This document shows positions 43,563-52,718 of a DNA stretch of 64,000 bases, piece by piece (the stretch's first letter is position 1; every line of letters begins with the position of its first letter). The DNA lies in NCBI GenBank assembly GCA_900318835.1, contig ONLW01000013.1:1-64000 (forward strand). The letters run 5' to 3'. A program made the translations under genes and the position numbers. The notes beneath the pieces were generated by a model. It did not search any database. It was not told the DNA's origin and worked only from the letters and a program-made list of their open reading frames with translations. This DNA is from an uncultured Bacteroidales bacterium (GTDB taxonomy: Bacteria; Bacteroidota; Bacteroidia; Bacteroidales; P3).

Positions 43563-43732
43563 GATGCACCGGCGGAAAACCAGGGCTGAAAAGTTCCGTA
43601 CGAATCTCTGGAGAGTTCCGTACGCAACTCTGAAAAGAAGATAGTTATTCTCTGCGGAGATGATAGTTATTCTCTCCAAAGATGATAGTTATTCTCTGCA
43701 GAGATGATAGAGGAACTTTTCGATGGTGCATC
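43563..43732. repeat. Five 22-bp tandem repeats framed by inverted arms
   Basis: Contiguous 22-bp units: two starting GTTCCGTACG (43593, 43615) and three starting GATGATAGTT or GAAGATAGTT (43637, 43659, 43681). All share a CTCTG-rich second half. Arms GATGCACC (43563) and AAAAGTTCC (43589) pair with GGAACTTTT (43712) and GGTGCATC (43725). It occupies the abfD to CoA-transferase spacer. Confidence 0.85.
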
Positions 43733-43837
43733 GACCGACAATAATAACAAAAGAGGAGCGGGGGCTGGAAATCTGATTTTCTGACATTGAGTTGCCTTTA
43801 GAAGCATAAACCAGCCCCACCCTTTATTCGACAAGAA

Positions 43838-45133
43838 ATGGATTGGAAACAAGAATATAAGAACAAACTGACCACGGCTGAGGAGGCCATCAAGCACATC
43901 AAGGATGGCGACACCGTGGTGATGTCGGAGTGCGCCGGTGTGCCGCGCAAGGTCATTAAGACCCTCGCCGCGCACCACGCCGACTACCACAACGTGAAGA
44001 TTTACCACATGCTCACCCTCGGCGACGGCGAGTGCTTCGCCCCCGAATGTTACGAAAACTTTTGTCATCTAACCAACTTCGTCGGTGCCAACTCCAGACA
44101 GGCCGTCTGGAGTGGTGCCGGCCAGTTCTTCCCCGCCTATTTCAAGGACGTGCCGGGAATGCTGGGCAAGGAGATACCCTGCGATGTGGCGGTGGTTACC
44201 GTCACCGAGCCGGGACCCGACGGCTACTGCTCGCTGTCGCTGTCGTGCGACTACGCCATGGCAGCCGCCAAGAAGGCCCGCATCGTCATCGCCGAGATGA
44301 ACGACCAGCTACCCTTCGTCTCCGGAGGAACCTTGCTGCACATTAGCGAAATTGACCACATCGTGCCGGTCAACTACCCGCCCATGGAGCTGCAGCCCGC
44401 CAAGATAGGCCCCGTCGAGGAAGCCATCGGCCGCAACTGCGCCTCGCTCATCAACGACGGCGACACCCTCCAGCTGGGCATCGGTGCCATTCCCGACGCC
44501 GTACTGGCCGAGCTGAAAGGCAAAAAACACCTCGGCATCCACACCGAGATGTTCTCCGACGGTGTGGTCGACCTCGTCGAGGCCGGCGTCATCGACGGCG
44601 AGCAGAAGACACTCCACCGCGGCAAGCTCGTCGCCACCTTCCTCATGGGCACCAAGAAACTCTACGACTTCGTGGACCACAACCCCATGGTGGCGCTGCA
44701 TCCGGTGGACTATGTCAACGACCCCTACGTCATCGCCAAGAACGACAACATGGTGGCCATCAACTCCTGCATCGAGGTCGACCTGCAAGGCCAGGTAGCC
44801 AGCGAGAGCATGGGCACCAAGCAGTTTAGCGGCACCGGCGGACAGGTCGACTATGTGCGCGGAGCCGCCATGAGCAAGGGCGGACGCAGCATCATGGCCA
44901 TGCCGTCGACGGCAGCCAAGGGCAAGGTGAGCCGCATCGTAGCCACCCTCACCCCAGGTGCAGCCGTCACCACCTCGCGCAACGACATCGACTACGTTAT
45001 CACCGAGTACGGCATCGCCCACCTCAAAGGCAAGACTATCGCCCAGCGCTCCGAAGCCCTCATCGCCATCGCCCATCCCGATTTCCGCGAGCAGCTCCGC
45101 GCCGACTTTGAAAAGTATTATATCCATAAATGA
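43838..45133 (+). CDS. 4-hydroxybutyrate CoA-transferase
   Basis: 431 aa, family I-type acetyl-CoA hydrolase/transferase fold. IGAIPDAVLAEL and LGIHTEMFSDGVVDL with the active-site Glu, VDYVRGAAMSKGG, TTSRNDIDYVITEYGIAHLKG. It activates 4-hydroxybutyrate with CoA from acetyl-CoA or butyryl-CoA, feeding AbfD. Position between abfD and the 4-hydroxybutyrate dehydrogenase gene makes this assignment firm. About 43% similar by eye to the copy at 57316. Confidence 0.92.
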   Translation: MDWKQEYKNKLTTAEEAIKHIKDGDTVVMSECAGVPRKVIKTLAAHHADYHNVKIYHMLTLGDGECFAPECYENFCHLTNFVGANSRQAVWSGAGQFFPAYFKDVPGMLGKEIPCDVAVVTVTEPGPDGYCSLSLSCDYAMAAAKKARIVIAEMNDQLPFVSGGTLLHISEIDHIVPVNYPPMELQPAKIGPVEEAIGRNCASLINDGDTLQLGIGAIPDAVLAELKGKKHLGIHTEMFSDGVVDLVEAGVIDGEQKTLHRGKLVATFLMGTKKLYDFVDHNPMVALHPVDYVNDPYVIAKNDNMVAINSCIEVDLQGQVASESMGTKQFSGTGGQVDYVRGAAMSKGGRSIMAMPSTAAKGKVSRIVATLTPGAAVTTSRNDIDYVITEYGIAHLKGKTIAQRSEALIAIAHPDFREQLRADFEKYYIHK

Positions 45134-45141
45134 TTGCGCGT

Positions 45142-45200
45142 GTAGCGGTCTATTCTTCTACTTCAGGCTAATTTCTTCATATAGAGATTAAGGCCGCTAC
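45142..45200. repeat. Inverted repeat in the CoA-transferase to dehydrogenase spacer
   Basis: GTAGCGG (45142-45148) and CCGCTAC (45194-45200) with a 45-nt loop. No U-tract, so a stability or processing element is more likely than a terminator. Confidence 0.45.
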
Positions 45201-45226
45201 CACCAATCAAAAAAAAGAGAAATCAA

Positions 45227-46342
45227 ATGTTCACAGTTAAAAGCAACATACACCAGTTCGCCACCTTCGAGCAGTTCGCCAGGGGATTCGAGCTGGGAGA
45301 AAACGACTTGGTTATCACCCAGTCGTTCATCTACGAGCCTTACATCCAGAAGCTTGGCCTGAAGTGCCACTTCGTGATGCAGGAGAAGTATGGCCTCGGC
45401 GAACCCAGCGACGAGATGATCCTGCACATCATGGATGACCTCAAGGGAGTGAACTTCGACCGCATTGTGGCTGTCGGCGGAGGCACCGTCATTGACATCG
45501 CCAAGATTTTCGTGCTGGGCATCCTGCCTAATGTCACCGACGCCTTCGAGCGCAAAATTCCCATCGTCAAACAGAAACGCCTCGTCATCGTGCCCACCAC
45601 CTGCGGCACCGGCAGCGAGGTAACCAACATCTCCATCGCCGAGCTGAAGCAACGCCATACCAAATTGGGACTGGCCGACAACGCCATCCTGGCCGACGAC
45701 GCGGTGCTCATCCCAGAGCTGCTTACGTCGCTTCCCTTCAAGCCCTATGCTTTCAGCGCCATCGACGCCCTCATCCACGCCACCGAAAGCTACCTCTCGC
45801 CCAAGGCCAACGACTACACGCGTCTCTTCTCCACCGAGGCCATCCGCCTCATCCTGCCCATCTTTAAAGGCATCGCCGAGAAAGGTCCCGAATACCGTTT
45901 GGCACATCTGGAGCCTATGCTCCGCGCCAGCAACTACGCCGGCATCGCCTTCGGAAACGCGGGCTGCGCCGCCGTCCACGCCCTGAGCTATCCTCTCGGC
46001 GGCAACTACCATGTGCCGCATGGCGAGAGCAACTACCAGTTCTTCACGCATATCCTTAACCTCTATGCCAAGAAGAACGGTAGCGGTGCCATCGCCGACC
46101 TCAACGCCCTCTACGCCTCGCTTCTCGGATGCCCGTCCGACCCCGCTGTGCTCTACCCTGCGCTCGACAAGGTGCTCTCCTGCATGGTGGCCAAGCGTCC
46201 GCTGCACGAGTACGGCATGAAGGCCGAGGAGTGCGAACTCTTTGCTGACAGCGTCCTCGCCACCCAGCAGCGCCTGCTCGGCAACAACTACGTGCCGCTC
46301 AGCCGCGAAGAAATCCTCAACGTGTACAAACAACTTTTTTAA
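45227..46342 (+). CDS. 4-hydroxybutyrate dehydrogenase (iron-type alcohol dehydrogenase)
   Basis: 371 aa group III Fe-ADH. GGGTVIDIAK binds NAD, PTTCGTGSEVTNI is the family signature, and metal ligands are expected from DALIHATESYLS and the His pair in YPLGGNYHVPHGE. It reduces succinate semialdehyde to 4-hydroxybutyrate. Third gene of the pathway operon. Confidence 0.93.
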   Translation: MFTVKSNIHQFATFEQFARGFELGENDLVITQSFIYEPYIQKLGLKCHFVMQEKYGLGEPSDEMILHIMDDLKGVNFDRIVAVGGGTVIDIAKIFVLGILPNVTDAFERKIPIVKQKRLVIVPTTCGTGSEVTNISIAELKQRHTKLGLADNAILADDAVLIPELLTSLPFKPYAFSAIDALIHATESYLSPKANDYTRLFSTEAIRLILPIFKGIAEKGPEYRLAHLEPMLRASNYAGIAFGNAGCAAVHALSYPLGGNYHVPHGESNYQFFTHILNLYAKKNGSGAIADLNALYASLLGCPSDPAVLYPALDKVLSCMVAKRPLHEYGMKAEECELFADSVLATQQRLLGNNYVPLSREEILNVYKQLF

Positions 46343-46362
46343 TACATATTAATTGTTAGACA

Positions 46363-46456
46363 GGGGGAAGCTCGATTTTATGGATTAATATTATAAAAGT
46401 AGATTAGAAGGTGTCATCATAATAGCGACTTTTATATTTTCCCCCTTCTTTTTTAG
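46363..46456 (+). terminator. Long hairpin with U-tract between dehydrogenase and sucD genes
   Basis: GGGGGAA (46363-46369) pairs with TTCCCCC (46439-46445), and ATAAAAGT (46393-46400) with ACTTTTAT (46428-46435), followed by TTCTTTTTT. It could attenuate or process the mRNA before the last pathway gene. Confidence 0.5.
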
Positions 46457-46478
46457 AAACAAAGAAAACAAGATAGAA

Positions 46479-47837
46479 ATGTCAGAAATTGAAGAAATGA
46501 TTGCCAAGGCCCGCGAAGCGCAGGCCGTCTATGTGCGCCACTTCGACCAGGACGATGTCGACGCCGCCGTGAAAATCACCACCAAGACCATCTACGACCA
46601 CGCCGAGGAGCTGGCCCGCATGGCCATTGACGAGACCCAAATGGGCGTCTACGAGGACAAGGTGGCTAAGAACCGCAACAAGTCGAAAGGCGTCTGGTGG
46701 GACCTCCATGCTAAGAAATCCATGGGAATCCTCAGCATCGACGAACGCACTGGCCTCATCGAGATTGCCAAGCCTATCGGTGTGGTAGCAGGTGTCACCC
46801 CGATGACCAACCCCATCGTTACTCCGATGTCGAAGATTGCCTTCGCCCTCAAGAGCCGTAACGCCATAATCATCAGCCCACACCCCAAGTCGAAGATCTG
46901 CTCTTGCAAGGCCGTCGACCTCATCTGCGAGGCTCTCAAGGCTGTCGACCTGCCCGAAGGTATGGTGCAGATTGTACGCGAGCCTACAATCGAGAAGACT
47001 CAGGAACTGATGGCCAAGTGTGACGTCACTGTGGCCACTGGCGGTATGCCTATGGTTAAGAGTGCCTACAGCAGTGGCAAGCCCTCTTTCGGTGTCGGTG
47101 CCGGCAATGTGCAGGTTATCCTCGACCGCGACATCGACTACGAGCTGGCCACCTCCAAGCTCGTCACCGGCCGCTCTTTCGACAACGGTATCATCTGCTC
47201 CGGTGAGCAAAGCTGCATCTACCCCCATGAGCACCGCAACGAGGTTCTCGCCGGTTTCCGCGTCAACCGCGGCTACGTCTGCAACGAGGAACAGCGCGAG
47301 AAGGTTATCAACGCCATCTTCGAAGACGGTCACACCGCCCGCGATGTCGTTGGACAGAGTGCTGTGAAGATTGCCCGCAAAGCAGGTTTCGAGGTGCCGG
47401 AAAACACCAGAATTCTCGTCGTCGAGAGCAATGGCCGCTTCGGCGTCGACGACCCCATCAGCAAAGAGAAGATGTGCCCCGTGATGGCCGCCTTCCCCTA
47501 TCAGTACTTCGAGCAGGCTATCGAGATTGCGCAGACCAACCTCAGCTACGAGGGCAAGGGCCACACCGCCGGTCTCCACTCCAACAGCCAGGCTAACATC
47601 ATCAAGGCTGGCTCGGAGCTCAGCGTTTCGCGACTCATTGTCAACGCTATCTGCGCCACTACTGCCGGCGGCAGCATCCAGAACGGTCTGCCCGTCACCA
47701 ACACCCTTGGTTGCGGCTCTTGGGGTGGCAACTCCATCAGCGAGAATTTTACTTTCAAACACTTGCTCAATATCACCAGAGTTGCTCCCTTACAAACCCG
47801 CATGCGTGTTCCCAGCGACCAGGAAATTTGGGATTGA
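46479..47837 (+). CDS. sucD: CoA-acylating succinate semialdehyde dehydrogenase
   Basis: 452 aa, aldehyde dehydrogenase of the CoA-acylating (SucD/AdhE-like) group. GVVAGVTPMTNPIVTPM, GVGAGNVQVILDRD, NGIICSGEQSC with catalytic Cys240. It reduces succinyl-CoA to succinate semialdehyde, the entry step of the pathway. It closes the operon and is followed by a strong terminator at 47868-47902. Confidence 0.93.
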   Translation: MSEIEEMIAKAREAQAVYVRHFDQDDVDAAVKITTKTIYDHAEELARMAIDETQMGVYEDKVAKNRNKSKGVWWDLHAKKSMGILSIDERTGLIEIAKPIGVVAGVTPMTNPIVTPMSKIAFALKSRNAIIISPHPKSKICSCKAVDLICEALKAVDLPEGMVQIVREPTIEKTQELMAKCDVTVATGGMPMVKSAYSSGKPSFGVGAGNVQVILDRDIDYELATSKLVTGRSFDNGIICSGEQSCIYPHEHRNEVLAGFRVNRGYVCNEEQREKVINAIFEDGHTARDVVGQSAVKIARKAGFEVPENTRILVVESNGRFGVDDPISKEKMCPVMAAFPYQYFEQAIEIAQTNLSYEGKGHTAGLHSNSQANIIKAGSELSVSRLIVNAICATTAGGSIQNGLPVTNTLGCGSWGGNSISENFTFKHLLNITRVAPLQTRMRVPSDQEIWD

Positions 47838-47867
47838 TTGAAGCTAAACTAATCTTTTTATAAGGTG

Positions 47868-47902
47868 CAAACCGAGCCACCTAGATGGGGTGGCTCGGTT
47901 GC
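47868..47902 (+). terminator. Terminator of the 4-hydroxybutyrate operon
   Basis: AACCGAGCCACC pairs with GGTGGCTCGGTT around a 7-nt loop, then GCTCCGTATCTTTTTTC. Confidence 0.85.
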
Positions 47903-47950
47903 TCCGTATCTTTTTTCTACCCATATAAGCACCCCCTAAACTCCTACTTT

Positions 47951-48011
47951 GCACCTATCAAATACCTACCATCTCCTTACCAACTCCTACCATAGTAGGT
48001 GTTGATAGGTC
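47951..48011. repeat. Intergenic palindrome/11-bp repeat element, copy 6
   Basis: TATCAAATACC, TACCATCTCCT, TACCAACTCCT, then ACCATAGTAGGTG. The region continues with about 55 bp nearly identical to that after copy 5 (GTTAAAAT-GG-CGTTTTAACG). It lies between the terminator and the ppdK promoter. Confidence 0.9.
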
Positions 48012-48129
48012 TTTCATTAAGTTAAAATCGGCCGTTTTAACGTTTGTTAAGAAAGTTTGACGCGCATTAGCGGAGAGCATCTCCAAATCGTTGTGGATAA
48101 CTTTTTTATACTGTGTGGGATTTTTTTTG

Positions 48130-48137
48130 TATTTTTG
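48130..48137 (+). promoter_or_regulatory. Bacteroidetes -7 box, ppdK
   Basis: TATTTTTG 58 bp before the ATG at 48196, behind a T-run. Confidence 0.65.
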
Positions 48138-48195
48138 CATTTTCAATTTAAAGGGAATAATTAATAATAAATTAACAATAAACGAATTAGTAATT

Positions 48196-50970
48196 ATGAC
48201 AAAGTACGTTTACACGTTCGGCGGCAAGACTGCCGAGGGAAAAGCTGACATGAAGAACCTCCTTGGCGGCAAGGGCGCCAATCTGGCCGAGATGTGCCTG
48301 CTGGGCCTCCCCGTGCCCGCCGGTCTCACTATCACTACCGAGTGCTGCACCGCCTACTACGCCAACAACTGCGAGCTGCCCAAGGGCCTGATGGAAGAGG
48401 TGTGGAAAGGTGTAGAGAATATTGAGAAAATCATGGGTATGAAGTATGACGATGCAGAGAACCCCCTGCTGGTGAGCTGCCGCTCCGGCGCCCGCTCCTC
48501 TATGCCCGGCATGATGGACACCGTCCTCAATATTGGCCTCAGCAGCAAGACTATCCCCGGCATGCTGAAAAAGACCAACAATCCCCGTTTCGTGTATGAT
48601 TCGTACCGCCGTCTGATTATGATGTATGCCGACGTCGTCATGGAGAAATCCGAGGGTATCGAGCCCGCCGACGGCAAAGGTATTCGCAAGCAGCTCGACG
48701 ATATGCTCGACGAGTACAAGTCTGTGAAGGGCTACAAGAGCGATACCGAGCTCACCGCCGACGACCTCAAGAAACTCGCCGACGCCTTCAAGGTGCGCGT
48801 AAAAGAGGTCCTCGGTACTGAGTTCCCCGACGACGCCCGCGCCCAGATGGAAGGCGGCATCAAGGCCGTTTTCAAGAGCTGGAACGGCAAGAAAGCCGTC
48901 AGCTACCGCAAGATTGAAGGCATCCCCGATGACTGGGGCACCGCCGTCAACGTGCAGGCCATGGTCTTCGGCAACATGGGCGATACCAGCGCCACGGGCG
49001 TGGCTTTCACCCGTAACCCTGCCACTGGCGACAACCAGTTCTATGGCGAGTGGCTCATCAACGCCCAGGGCGAGGATGTGGTGGCCGGTATCCGTACCCC
49101 CAACCCACTCAACGACGACACCAAGAACGAGCAGAACAAGCACATGCACTCCATGCAGGAGCTTATGCCTGAGACCTATAAGGAACTCTGCGACATTCGT
49201 GGCATCCTTGAGAAGAACTACCACGACATGCTCGACATCGAGTTCACCATCCAGGATGGCAAGCTCTATATGCTGCAGTGCCGTGTGGGTAAACGCACCG
49301 GCGTTGCCGCCCTCACCATGGCCATGGACATGCTGAAGGAAGGCCTCATCGACGAGAGCGAGGTGGTGATGCGCATTAGCCCCGCCCAGCTCGACGAGTT
49401 GCTGCACCCCATCCTTGATGCTGCCGACGAGAAGAAGCACGAGGTTATCGCCAAGGGTCTGCCCGCTGGCCCCGGCGGTGCCGTGGGTGTCATCGCACTC
49501 ACCAGCGAGAAAGCCAAAGAATACCAGGCTGCCGGTATCAAAAATATCCTCGTCCGCGAGGAGACTAACCCCGAGGATGTCGAGGGCATGCGTGCCGCCG
49601 ACGGTATCCTCACTGCCCGCGGCGGTATGACCTCGCACGCGGCCCTCGTGGCCCGCGGCTGGGGCAAGTGCTGCATCGTAGGATGCGACGCCGTGAAGAT
49701 TGAAATGGAGAAGGCTTCCGTCAGTACCAATGAATACGGCAAGAAGAAAGTGAATGTTGAGGAGCACGGCACCGTGACTATCGGCGGCAAGGTGTTCCAT
49801 GAGGGCGACCTCCTGAGTCTCAACGGTTCGAAGGGCTGGGTGTATGACGAGGAGGTGAAGATGATCAACGCCACGGAGAATCCTTTGTTCCAGCAGTTTA
49901 TGAAGCTGGTGGACAAGTTCCGCAAGATGGGTGTCCGCACCAATGCCGACAACCCCGCCGACGCGCAGAAGGCCATCGACTTTGGTGCCGAGGGTATCGG
50001 CCTGTTCCGCATCGAGCACATGTTCTACGGCGAGAATAGCGAGGTGCCGCTGGAGAAGCTGCGCAACATGATTCTGGCCGACACGCTGGAGGCCCGAAAG
50101 GCCGCTTTGTCCGAGCTGGAGCCCTATGTACGTGAGAGCGCGAAGGGCACGCTGAAGGTGATGGACGGCAAGCCCTTAACCTTCCGCCTGATGGACCCCC
50201 CGCTGCATGAGTTCGTCCCGCAGACCGAGGAGAAGCAGCGCGAGGTGGCCAAAGCCCGCGGCCTGGAGTATGAGCAGCTGCACGCCCGCATCGAGAGCAT
50301 GCACGAGGTGAACCCCATGATGGGTCTCCGCGGTGTACGTCTGGGTATTATCTACCCTGAGATCACTGAGATGCAGTTCCGCGCGTTGTTCAGCGCGACC
50401 TGTGAGCTGATGAAGGAGGGCTTCGATCCGCGGCTTGAGATTATGGTGCCGCTGACGATCAATGCTGCCGAGCTGAAGCACCAGAAAGCTCTTGCTACCC
50501 GCGTGAAGGAAGAGGTTGAGAAGAAGTACAGCATGAAGTTCAGCTACAAGTTCGGCACGATGATAGAAATTCCGCGCGCTGCATTGGTAGCGAACCAGAT
50601 TGCGGAGGTGGCGGAGTTTTTTAGCTTCGGAACGAACGATCTGACGCAGATGACCTTTGGCTTCAGCCGCGACGACGTGAACGCGATTGTGAAGACTTAC
50701 GTCGACGAGAAGATTATCCCTGCGGACCCGTTCAACTCGTTCGATCGCGAGTGCGTGGGTGAGCTGGTGAAGATTGGTATCGAGCGCGGCCGTTCGACGC
50801 GTCCGGAGTTGAAGTGCGGAGTGTGCGGAGAGCACGGTGGCGATCCGACGGCAGCCGAGTTCTTCTACAAGAACGGAATGACATACGTGAGCTGCTCGCC
50901 GTTCCGCGTACCGGTGGCGCGATTGGCAGCCTCGCAGGCGGCGATCAAGGAAGCCAGGGAGAATGCCTGA
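48196..50970 (+). CDS. ppdK: Pyruvate, phosphate dikinase
   Basis: 924 aa from the ATG at 48196. N-terminal nucleotide-binding part ([33 protein letters not shown]), central phospho-His domain ([18 protein letters not shown], His481), C-terminal PEP/pyruvate barrel ([30 protein letters not shown]). It interconverts PEP, AMP and PPi with pyruvate, ATP and Pi. Codon use in the last 1 kb is visibly different (more GCG, TCG and ACG), which is notable within one gene. Confidence 0.97.
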   Translation: MTKYVYTFGGKTAEGKADMKNLLGGKGANLAEMCLLGLPVPAGLTITTECCTAYYANNCELPKGLMEEVWKGVENIEKIMGMKYDDAENPLLVSCRSGARSSMPGMMDTVLNIGLSSKTIPGMLKKTNNPRFVYDSYRRLIMMYADVVMEKSEGIEPADGKGIRKQLDDMLDEYKSVKGYKSDTELTADDLKKLADAFKVRVKEVLGTEFPDDARAQMEGGIKAVFKSWNGKKAVSYRKIEGIPDDWGTAVNVQAMVFGNMGDTSATGVAFTRNPATGDNQFYGEWLINAQGEDVVAGIRTPNPLNDDTKNEQNKHMHSMQELMPETYKELCDIRGILEKNYHDMLDIEFTIQDGKLYMLQCRVGKRTGVAALTMAMDMLKEGLIDESEVVMRISPAQLDELLHPILDAADEKKHEVIAKGLPAGPGGAVGVIALTSEKAKEYQAAGIKNILVREETNPEDVEGMRAADGILTARGGMTSHAALVARGWGKCCIVGCDAVKIEMEKASVSTNEYGKKKVNVEEHGTVTIGGKVFHEGDLLSLNGSKGWVYDEEVKMINATENPLFQQFMKLVDKFRKMGVRTNADNPADAQKAIDFGAEGIGLFRIEHMFYGENSEVPLEKLRNMILADTLEARKAALSELEPYVRESAKGTLKVMDGKPLTFRLMDPPLHEFVPQTEEKQREVAKARGLEYEQLHARIESMHEVNPMMGLRGVRLGIIYPEITEMQFRALFSATCELMKEGFDPRLEIMVPLTINAAELKHQKALATRVKEEVEKKYSMKFSYKFGTMIEIPRAALVANQIAEVAEFFSFGTNDLTQMTFGFSRDDVNAIVKTYVDEKIIPADPFNSFDRECVGELVKIGIERGRSTRPELKCGVCGEHGGDPTAAEFFYKNGMTYVSCSPFRVPVARLAASQAAIKEARENA

Positions 50971-50987
50971 ATGTGAGAATTTATTGA

Positions 50988-51044
50988 CAATCAAAACTCA
51001 AACAATCATGCAATCAAACAATCAAACAATAATCAAGGATCTTG
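50988..51044 (+). repeat. Octamer-family element covering the pckA start
   Basis: CTCAAACAATCATG followed by CAATCAAACAATCAAACAAT. It overlaps the start codon and codons 2-9 of pckA. Confidence 0.7.
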
Positions 51045-52639
51045 AGGCGCTGGGTATTACCGGCGTGAAGGATATTCATTACAATCCCTCGTATGAGGAG
51101 CTGTTCAAGATGGAGAGCGATCCGGCCCTCACGGGATACGATAAGGGTCAGCTCACGGAGTTGGACGCGATGAATGTAATGACCGGTATCTACACCGGCC
51201 GTTCGCCCAAGGACAAATACATCGTGATGGACGAGCAGTCGAAGAACACGGTGTGGTGGACTTCGGAGGAGTACAAGAACGACAACCATCCGATGAGCGA
51301 GGCAGTGTGGGAACAGATGAAAGAGCTGGCCAAGAAGGAGTTGTGTGGCAAGGAACTCTTTGTAGTCGACGCCTTCTGTGGAGCCAACAAGGACACTCGT
51401 ATAGCCGTGAGGTTCATCATGGAGGTAGCCTGGCAGGCCCATTTTGTAACCAACATGTTCATCAAACCCACCGCCGAGGAGCTGAAGGAGTTCAAGCCGG
51501 GCTTCACGGTTTATACCGCCTCGAAAGCGAAAGTGGACAACTACAAAGAGCTTGGGCTGAACAGTGAGACGTGTGTGGCCTTCAACGTGAGCAGCCGGGA
51601 GCAGGTGATTCTCAACACCTGGTACGGAGGAGAGATGAAGAAGGGAATGTTCTCGATGATGAACTACTACCTGCCGTTGCAGGGGATTGCTGCCATGCAT
51701 TGCTCGGCGAATACGGACATGCAGGGTAAGCATACTGCCATCTTCTTTGGCCTGAGTGGCACTGGCAAAACGACGCTCAGCACCGACCCCAAGCGTTTGC
51801 TTATCGGTGATGACGAACACGGTTGGGACGACGAGGGAGTCTTCAACTTCGAAGGTGGCTGCTACGCGAAGGTTATCAACCTCGACAAAGAGAGCGAGCC
51901 CGACATCTACAACGCCATCCGTCGCAACGCCCTGTTGGAGAATGTGACAGTTGATGCTAACGGCAAGATTGATTTCAAGGACAAGAGCGTCACGGAGAAT
52001 ACCCGAGTGAGCTATCCCATTGACCACATCGAGAAGATTGTGCAGCCGGTGCATGGCAAGAGTGCCGGTCCCGCCGCGGAGAATGTCATCTTCCTGAGTG
52101 CCGATGCTTTTGGAGTGCTGCCTCCGGTGAGCGTACTCACACCCGAACAGTGCAAGTACTACTTCTTAAGCGGCTTCACTGCCAAGTTGGCCGGTACTGA
52201 GCGCGGTATCACCGAGCCTACTCCGACCTTCAGTGCATGCTTCGGACAGGCTTTCCTAGAGTTGCATCCCACCAAGTATGCCGAGGAGCTGGTGAAGAGG
52301 ATGGAGAAGAGCGGCGCAAAAGCCTATCTGGTGAATACCGGCTGGAACGGCACCGGCAAGCGTATCTCTATAAAGGATACGCGCGGAATAATAGATGCTA
52401 TCCTCGATGGCTCCATTTTGAAGGCTGAAACGAAGAAGATACCTTACTTCGACTTCGAGGTGCCGACGTCGCTGCCCGGTGTGGATCCGAAGATTCTCGA
52501 TCCGAGAGACACATACGCCGACGCGAAGGTGTGGGACGAGAAGGCCCGCGACCTGGCCGACCGTTTCGTGAAGAACTTCGTGAAGTTCACTCACAACGAG
52601 GCAGGCAAGAAGTTGGTTGCCGCCGGTCCGAAGATTTGA
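51008..52639 (+). CDS. pckA: Phosphoenolpyruvate carboxykinase (ATP)
   Basis: 543 aa from the ATG at 51008. [11 protein letters not shown] kinase loop (about 248-258), [34 protein letters not shown]. In Bacteroidales it mainly carboxylates PEP to oxaloacetate, making ATP and feeding succinate formation. The first residues ([10 protein letters not shown]) are written by CAATCAAA octamer repeats, so the start codon sits inside a repeat element. It lies 37 bp after ppdK. Confidence 0.96.
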   Translation: MQSNNQTIIKDLEALGITGVKDIHYNPSYEELFKMESDPALTGYDKGQLTELDAMNVMTGIYTGRSPKDKYIVMDEQSKNTVWWTSEEYKNDNHPMSEAVWEQMKELAKKELCGKELFVVDAFCGANKDTRIAVRFIMEVAWQAHFVTNMFIKPTAEELKEFKPGFTVYTASKAKVDNYKELGLNSETCVAFNVSSREQVILNTWYGGEMKKGMFSMMNYYLPLQGIAAMHCSANTDMQGKHTAIFFGLSGTGKTTLSTDPKRLLIGDDEHGWDDEGVFNFEGGCYAKVINLDKESEPDIYNAIRRNALLENVTVDANGKIDFKDKSVTENTRVSYPIDHIEKIVQPVHGKSAGPAAENVIFLSADAFGVLPPVSVLTPEQCKYYFLSGFTAKLAGTERGITEPTPTFSACFGQAFLELHPTKYAEELVKRMEKSGAKAYLVNTGWNGTGKRISIKDTRGIIDAILDGSILKAETKKIPYFDFEVPTSLPGVDPKILDPRDTYADAKVWDEKARDLADRFVKNFVKFTHNEAGKKLVAAGPKI

Positions 52640-52640
52640 G

Positions 52641-52713
52641 ATGTGCAGCCTGAAGGCTGCGCCACGGAACAATTGAAATGCAGGCGAGAAGTCTGCGTAC
52701 CATAAAGAATTGA
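52641..52713. repeat. Two tandem hairpin units after pckA
   Basis: TGCAGCC-TGAA-GGCTGCG and TGCAGGCGAGAAGTCTGCG, each followed by about 12 bp ending AATTGAA. Roughly 36-bp spacing. A REP-like pair without a U-tract. Confidence 0.6.
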
Positions 52714-52718
52714 AGGAA

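Noticed and set aside
43593..43702. Five direct repeats suggested a CRISPR array
   Set aside because: The 22-bp units abut with no spacers, differ among themselves, and no cas gene is present.
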